Part shown: positions 20,862-25,041 of the stretch, piece after piece
Position numbering within the stretch: the stretch's first letter is position 1
Layout: every line of letters starts with the position of its first letter
Origin: Microcaldota archaeon
Lineage (GTDB): Archaea > Micrarchaeota > Micrarchaeia > Micrarchaeales > Micrarchaeaceae
Reading direction: 5' to 3'
DNA: 25,041 nucleotides
Assembly: GCA_021828345.1 (NCBI GenBank)
Contig: JAJZJI010000009.1
Span: forward strand, 1-25,041
The notes under the pieces: model-generated
Told to the model about the DNA's origin: nothing
Databases searched by the model: none
Seen by the model: the letters and a program-made list of their open reading frames with translations, nothing else
Position numbers and translations under genes: made by a program

Positions 20862-22931
20862 TTGCCAAATAAAAATATGCTCTACAAATCAAAAAGTCCA
20901 TATTTATTAGAGCACTCTTGCGATCCTGTGAATTGGGGTGAATGGTCTAATTCAACATTACTTGAAGCTAAATTGGAGAATAAATTAATATTTATCTCTA
21001 TAGGTTATTCGACATGCCATTGGTGTCATGTAATGCAAAAAGAATCCTTTATCGATAATGACGTTGCAAATATACTAAATAAATATTTTATATCAATAAA
21101 AATAGATAAAGAGGAGCGTCCTGACATAAATAATTATTATATGTCATTATGTCAGAAAATTAATGGGCATGGTGGTTGGCCGCTTACAATTATATTACTT
21201 CCTGATCTTAATCCTTTTTTAATTACTACATATATGCCAAAACTAAGCAATTTTCAATCAATCGGAATGTTGTCATATATTAAGGAACTTTCTGAAGAGT
21301 GGATTAAAAATCCAAATAAAATACAAGATGATGCACATACGCTTGCAGAACGCATATCTTTTGGTATTTTACCAAATAAGAAAAAATCAGAAAATATAAA
21401 CAAAAACGTGCTAGATACAATATATGGATATCTTTATGAAATGTTCGATTACGATTATGGCGGTTTTGGAAATAATATGAAATTTCCAATGCCCTCATAT
21501 CTAGGATTTTTACTACGCTATTATGATTATTCAAATGATCATGATGCGCTAAATATGGTAAAACAGACGTTATTATATTTACGATTTAGTGGTACGTATG
21601 ATCAAATTGGTTTTGGGCTACATAGATATTCAACAGCAAGAGATTGGCATTTGCCACACTTCGAAAAAATGCTCTATGATCAGGCGTTAATGGGCATAAT
21701 ATATCTGGAGACATACCAAATCACAAAAGAGCAGATTTTTCTAAATATAGCAGAAGAGATAGCATCCTGTATGCTAAATCAATTTATTTCGGATAACGGT
21801 GCTTTTTATACTGCAATTGATGCTGATAGCGATGGAATCGAAGGAAAATATTATACAGTAACATATAATCAGCTACAGTCTGTTTTATCTGGACAAGAGC
21901 TTGAAATATTTTCCAATGCGTTTGGTGTAGAACGTGAAGGTAATTATATAGAAAAAAATGGCATGCTGCCAAAAGGCAATATATTATATCAAAATATGAG
22001 TCATAAAGAGCTCTCCGAGCGCTATAATCTATCTATAAATAAAGTAGTGAAAATTTTGAATGATTCGATAATGAAAGTAAGAATTATGCGTGATAATAAT
22101 TCAACATTGAAGATCGATAATAAGATATTATCCGATTTAAATGGACTTGCTACCTCATTTATATCTAAATTATACGCAGCAACGTTAAATGAAAAATATT
22201 TATCAACTGCAGTGCGCAATGCTGATTTTATAATAAAAAATATGGAAGATAAAAACAATTTGTTTCATGTATATGTAGATGGGGGGTACGTAGATGGATT
22301 TTTGGACGATTATGCTTTTGTAATAAATGGATTTATTGATTTATACGAATCCTCGTTTGAAGAGAAGTATCTAAAATATGCAGTAAGTTTAGCAGAAACT
22401 ATGGTAGAAAAATTCTACGATAAAGAGGAACATGTTTTCTTTTTCAATAAAAACTTAAATGAGCAGAATAAAAAAGAAAAAATATTATATGATAATGCAA
22501 CTCCTTCTGGTAACTCAATTGCTATATACGATCTAATAAAAATATCAAGAATTACTGGAAATATAAGATATATGCAAATTGCAAATTTGGGGTTGAAATT
22601 TATAATTGGTGGTGGTAATAATTTATTAAATTATGCGGTATTGTTGAATGCATTATTCTACCAGTTTGGTAGAAGCTATGAATTTGTAATAGTGGTAAAA
22701 GATGATTTATCAAATAATTACGCTCGCGAGATAATAAATTGTATTAATAAAAATTTTATTCCAAATAAAACAATAATTTTAAAGAGTAAATACGTAAATG
22801 GCATTGCAGAATATGTAAAAAATATGCCTATTAATGAAAAACCGTCACTTTATATATGCAAAAATAATATGTGCGAAAAGCCGATTATTGGAATAGACGC
22901 CATAAAGCAATCTATAAATGATCTTAAATAA
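20862..22931 (+). CDS. YyaL/SSP411-type thioredoxin and AGE-domain protein
   Basis: A 689-residue member of the DUF255 (thioredoxin-like SoxW/YyaL) family, homologous to bacterial YyaL and mammalian SPATA20. The N-terminal signature KSPYLLEHSCDPVNW is followed by GYSTCHWCHVMQKESF with C52-x2-C55, then DKEERPDI and GHGGWPLTI. The C-terminal two-thirds is an (alpha/alpha)6 barrel like N-acylglucosamine 2-epimerases, with FEKMLYDQA and DADSDGIEGKYY blocks typical of the family. Family function is unsettled. The TTG at 20862 is supported by GGTG five bases upstream; ATG 20877 is the alternative. Length is normal. Pairing with another thioredoxin-domain protein suggests a shared redox or sugar-modification task. 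Confidence 0.92.
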   Translation: MPNKNMLYKSKSPYLLEHSCDPVNWGEWSNSTLLEAKLENKLIFISIGYSTCHWCHVMQKESFIDNDVANILNKYFISIKIDKEERPDINNYYMSLCQKINGHGGWPLTIILLPDLNPFLITTYMPKLSNFQSIGMLSYIKELSEEWIKNPNKIQDDAHTLAERISFGILPNKKKSENINKNVLDTIYGYLYEMFDYDYGGFGNNMKFPMPSYLGFLLRYYDYSNDHDALNMVKQTLLYLRFSGTYDQIGFGLHRYSTARDWHLPHFEKMLYDQALMGIIYLETYQITKEQIFLNIAEEIASCMLNQFISDNGAFYTAIDADSDGIEGKYYTVTYNQLQSVLSGQELEIFSNAFGVEREGNYIEKNGMLPKGNILYQNMSHKELSERYNLSINKVVKILNDSIMKVRIMRDNNSTLKIDNKILSDLNGLATSFISKLYAATLNEKYLSTAVRNADFIIKNMEDKNNLFHVYVDGGYVDGFLDDYAFVINGFIDLYESSFEEKYLKYAVSLAETMVEKFYDKEEHVFFFNKNLNEQNKKEKILYDNATPSGNSIAIYDLIKISRITGNIRYMQIANLGLKFIIGGGNNLLNYAVLLNALFYQFGRSYEFVIVVKDDLSNNYAREIINCINKNFIPNKTIILKSKYVNGIAEYVKNMPINEKPSLYICKNNMCEKPIIGIDAIKQSINDLK

Positions 22932-22941
22932 ACTAAATTCA

Positions 22942-22952
22942 TTTAATATTTA
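22942..22952 (+). promoter_or_regulatory. TATA box of the pyruvate dehydrogenase operon
   Basis: TTTAATATTTA is centred about 32 bases before ATG 22979. The transcript would start a few bases before the ATG. GTG plus T5 directly before the ATG repeats the pattern at the E1-beta start. Confidence 0.45.
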
Positions 22953-22978
22953 CTTGTGTTATTGAATTGTGTGTTTTT

Positions 22979-24046
22979 ATGCAAAAAAAGGTTTTTGAGT
23001 GTTCTATCGACTACATACAGGTTATGGATGAAAATGGTAATATAGATGCTAATTTGATGCCAAAAGATGTTGATGATAATAAAATAGTTGAAATGTATAA
23101 GTATATGCTTTTTGCAAGAAATTTGGATTCTAAGACATTAAGTTTGCAAAGACAGGGGCGCGCGGATACATTTGCGCCTCTTTTAGGGGAAGAAGCCTCT
23201 CAAATAGGTGTTGCGTTTGCAATGCGCAAAGACGATTATTTAATACCGGCATTTAGGCAGCATGGTATATATCTTGCACGTGGTCTTCCAATAAAAAGCT
23301 ATTTTCTATATTGGAAGGGATTTGAGGAGGGTAACGCCACCGCTAAAAGTATAAATGCACTACCTATAATAGTGCCCGTTGCGACACAGATGCCACATGG
23401 CGCTGGAGTTGCATTCACTCAAAAATATCTAGGAAGTTCTAATGTTGCTGTTGCATATGTCGGTGATGGAGGTACATCCGAAGGCGACTTTTATGAAGCG
23501 ATAAATTTTGCGGGAGTGAATAAGCTTCCTTTTATAGCAATAATTGAGAATAATCAATGGGCAATATCTATACCACGAAATAAGCAGACAGCGGCAGAGA
23601 CATTAGCTCAAAAAGCTGTAGCTGTAGGTATAAAAGGTGTACAGGTTGATGGAAATGATGTTATAGGCGTGTATAAAGTTGTTAAGGATGCAATAGATAA
23701 TTCAAAGAATGGACCTACTCTAATAGAGTGCGTTACATATAGGATGAGTATGCATACAACAGCTGATGATCCTACAAAATACCGTTCCGATTCAGAAGTA
23801 AAAGCGTGGGTGGAGAAGGATCCATTGAAAAGGGTTAAAATATATCTTGTAAAGAAAGGATTATGGAATGATGATTTAGAGAAAAAGACAACAGAGGAGC
23901 AGCTTGCTCAAATAGATAAAGCGGTTGAGGAGGCGGAGACATTTAAGGAGGATCCTAGGAGCATGTTTGAGAATATATATAGTTTCATGCCTGAAGTATT
24001 AAAAGAGGAGGAGGACAGCGCAATAGCCGCTAATTTCTGGCAATAG
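22979..24046 (+). CDS. pdhA: Pyruvate (2-oxoacid) dehydrogenase E1 component, alpha subunit
   Basis: A 355-residue thiamine-diphosphate enzyme subunit. The TPP-binding motif is GDGGTSEGDFYEAINFAG at 162-179, with the closing NN at 191-192. The phosphorylation-loop region is YRMSMHTTADDPTKYR (about 240-255), as in E1-alpha proteins of branched-chain or pyruvate dehydrogenase. With E1-beta it decarboxylates the 2-oxoacid and reductively acylates the lipoyl group of E2. Residues 83-100 (KDDYLIPAFRQHG) and the QMPHGAGVAFT segment are typical of bacterial/thermoplasmal E1-alpha. Pyruvate versus branched-chain substrate cannot be decided. ATG 22979 is used; a TTG at 22967 would overlap the promoter. 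E1-beta starts eight bases after the stop. Confidence 0.92.
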   Translation: MQKKVFECSIDYIQVMDENGNIDANLMPKDVDDNKIVEMYKYMLFARNLDSKTLSLQRQGRADTFAPLLGEEASQIGVAFAMRKDDYLIPAFRQHGIYLARGLPIKSYFLYWKGFEEGNATAKSINALPIIVPVATQMPHGAGVAFTQKYLGSSNVAVAYVGDGGTSEGDFYEAINFAGVNKLPFIAIIENNQWAISIPRNKQTAAETLAQKAVAVGIKGVQVDGNDVIGVYKVVKDAIDNSKNGPTLIECVTYRMSMHTTADDPTKYRSDSEVKAWVEKDPLKRVKIYLVKKGLWNDDLEKKTTEEQLAQIDKAVEEAETFKEDPRSMFENIYSFMPEVLKEEEDSAIAANFWQ

Positions 24047-24054
24047 GTGTTTTT

Positions 24055-25020
24055 ATGAATGTTAATATGGTATCTGCATTGAATAATGCATTGGAATTAA
24101 GTATGAGAGCGGATGATAAGATAGTATTATTAGGCGAGGATATAGCAAAGGATGGCGGTGTGTTTAGAGTTACTGATGGATTGCTGGATAAATTTGGAGA
24201 TAAACGCGTTTTAGATACGCCACTTGCAGAATCTAGTATAATAGGTACATCTATAGGGATGGCAATATCTGGGTTAAGACCCGTTCCAGAAATACAATTT
24301 GCGGGTTTTATGCTATTAGGTTTTAGCCAACTACTAAATCATGCTGCTAGGTTTAGAAGCAGGACGCGTTCAACAATGAATGTGCCTATGGTTGTAAGAA
24401 CTCCGGTTAGTGGCGGAGTTAAAACATTGGAGCATCATTCTGATAGCCCCGAGGCGTATTATTCGCATATAGGCGGTTTAATTGTGGTTGAACCATCAAA
24501 TCCATATGATGCAAAGGGCCTTATGATGAAGGCATTGAAGATGCAGGATCCTGTAATATTTTTAGAGCCTACAAAATTATATAGGCTATTTAAGCAAGAA
24601 ATACCTGAGGGTGCATATGAGGTACCGATCGGCAAAGCCAATTATTTAAAGAAGGGCGATAACTTAACAATAATAACGTATGGTACTATGGTGCCAGTAG
24701 TAAATAGCGTAGTTGAAAAGAAGAATCTATCTGCGGATGTGATAGATCTGCGTACGATAAATCCTATAGATGAGGCGACTATAATCGAGAGCGCAAAGAA
24801 GACGGGAAAAGTATTAATAGTGCATGAAGCATCACTTAGTTTTGGTGTTGGAGCTGAGATAGCAGCACGTATAGCTGAAAAAGCAATGTTCGAATTATCA
24901 GCGCCTATAATGCGCGTTGGTTCGGCAAGCCTTCCATATCCTATGCCTGGATATGAAAAATATTATATACCAAACGAGAGAAAGGTTTCTGATGCTATAG
25001 ATAAGCTCTTATCTGCATAG
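24055..25020 (+). CDS. pdhB: Pyruvate (2-oxoacid) dehydrogenase E1 component, beta subunit
   Basis: A 321-residue partner of the alpha subunit. It shows the transketolase-like pyrimidine-binding half with LLGEDIAKDGGVFRVTDGL (about 25-43), DTPLAESSIIGTSIGMA, EIQFAGFM, RTPVSGGVKTLEHHS and EAYYSHIGGL, then the C-terminal transketolase domain (LRTINPIDEATI, VHEASLSFGVGAEIA). The length of 321-330 is normal and the gene is complete. The initiation signal is textbook: AGGTG (24045-24049) overlapping the alpha stop TAG, then TTTTT, then ATG. The acyl-group specificity of the complex is unresolved, but pyruvate is the common assumption for an isolated E1 pair of this type. Confidence 0.94.
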   Translation: MNVNMVSALNNALELSMRADDKIVLLGEDIAKDGGVFRVTDGLLDKFGDKRVLDTPLAESSIIGTSIGMAISGLRPVPEIQFAGFMLLGFSQLLNHAARFRSRTRSTMNVPMVVRTPVSGGVKTLEHHSDSPEAYYSHIGGLIVVEPSNPYDAKGLMMKALKMQDPVIFLEPTKLYRLFKQEIPEGAYEVPIGKANYLKKGDNLTIITYGTMVPVVNSVVEKKNLSADVIDLRTINPIDEATIIESAKKTGKVLIVHEASLSFGVGAEIAARIAEKAMFELSAPIMRVGSASLPYPMPGYEKYYIPNERKVSDAIDKLLSA

Positions 25021-25041
25021 TGGTAGAGATTAAAGAATTAA
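25020..25041 (+). CDS. Possible start of E2 (dihydrolipoyl acyltransferase), partial
   Basis: A GTG overlapping the last base of the E1-beta TAG opens a frame reading VVEIKEL up to the window edge (first residue would be Met). E2 genes usually follow E1-beta and begin with a short strand leading to the lipoyl domain, which this could be. Only seven codons are visible, so this rests on position more than on sequence. Confidence 0.35.

Noticed and set aside
1..25041. CRISPR arrays, insertion sequences, integrase or attachment sites
   Set aside because: No regularly spaced direct repeats, no transposase gene with terminal repeats and no integrase were seen; tRNA 3' ends are not duplicated.

Overview
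The window is AT-rich, tightly packed archaeal DNA. The archaeal signs are a KEOPS Cgi121 subunit, a class I CCA-adding enzyme beside a tRNA that lacks an encoded CCA, archaeal/eukaryotic-type TyrRS and Trm1, a DUF357 protein, an AK6/Fap7-type kinase, TATA boxes about 25-30 bases before several starts, and a tRNA gene interrupted by an intron. Very short intergenic gaps, a rRNA operon end with no 5S rRNA following it, and a 13-nt tRNA intron in the T-loop fit a small-genome DPANN lineage of the ARMAN/Micrarchaeota/Parvarchaeota kind. That assignment is inference, not proven by the sequence. A UDP-sulfoquinovose synthase and a heavily sequon-rich surface protein would suit an acidophile with sulfated N-glycans, as known in Sulfolobus and Thermoplasma.

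Layout. Bases 1 to about 157 are the 3' end of 23S rRNA. Next come cgi121, a membrane-spanning HTH-DUF4382 protein (863-2746) and a two-module Lrp-like regulator (minus strand). A long spacer (4283-4816) holds a probable structured small RNA and tRNA-Ala(CGC). Bases 4817-9388 form an RNA-metabolism block: cca, an AK6-type kinase with an unknown partner, DUF357-trm1, a small zinc protein with a structured leader, and the interrupted tRNA-Leu(CAA). A C39-like papain-fold protein follows.

Bases 10153-15385 are a surface-sugar block: nucleotidyltransferase, UDP-sulfoquinovose synthase, HddA-like GHMP kinase, a short NAD-dependent epimerase and a GT4 glycosyltransferase. The last of these sits in a minus-strand run with tyrS, an MFS transporter and an M20 peptidase (14177-18988). 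Bases 19034-19230 hold a small two-helix membrane protein that appears frameshifted.

The right end is co-directional on the plus strand: an NHLRC2-like thioredoxin/NHL protein, a YyaL/SSP411-type thioredoxin/AGE-domain protein, then pyruvate (2-oxoacid) dehydrogenase E1 alpha and beta, with what may be the first codons of E2 at the window edge.

How the genes fit together. The sugar block plausibly makes nucleotide-activated sugars, including UDP-sulfoquinovose, for glycans on surface proteins such as the 863-2746 product. The RNA block covers tRNA 3'-end addition, G26 methylation, t6A support and ribosome maturation. The right end links thiol-redox proteins to oxidative pyruvate metabolism. 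Translation starts seem to be of two kinds: near-leaderless ATGs placed by a TATA box, and starts preceded by a GGTG/AGG-like Shine-Dalgarno core and a T-rich spacer.
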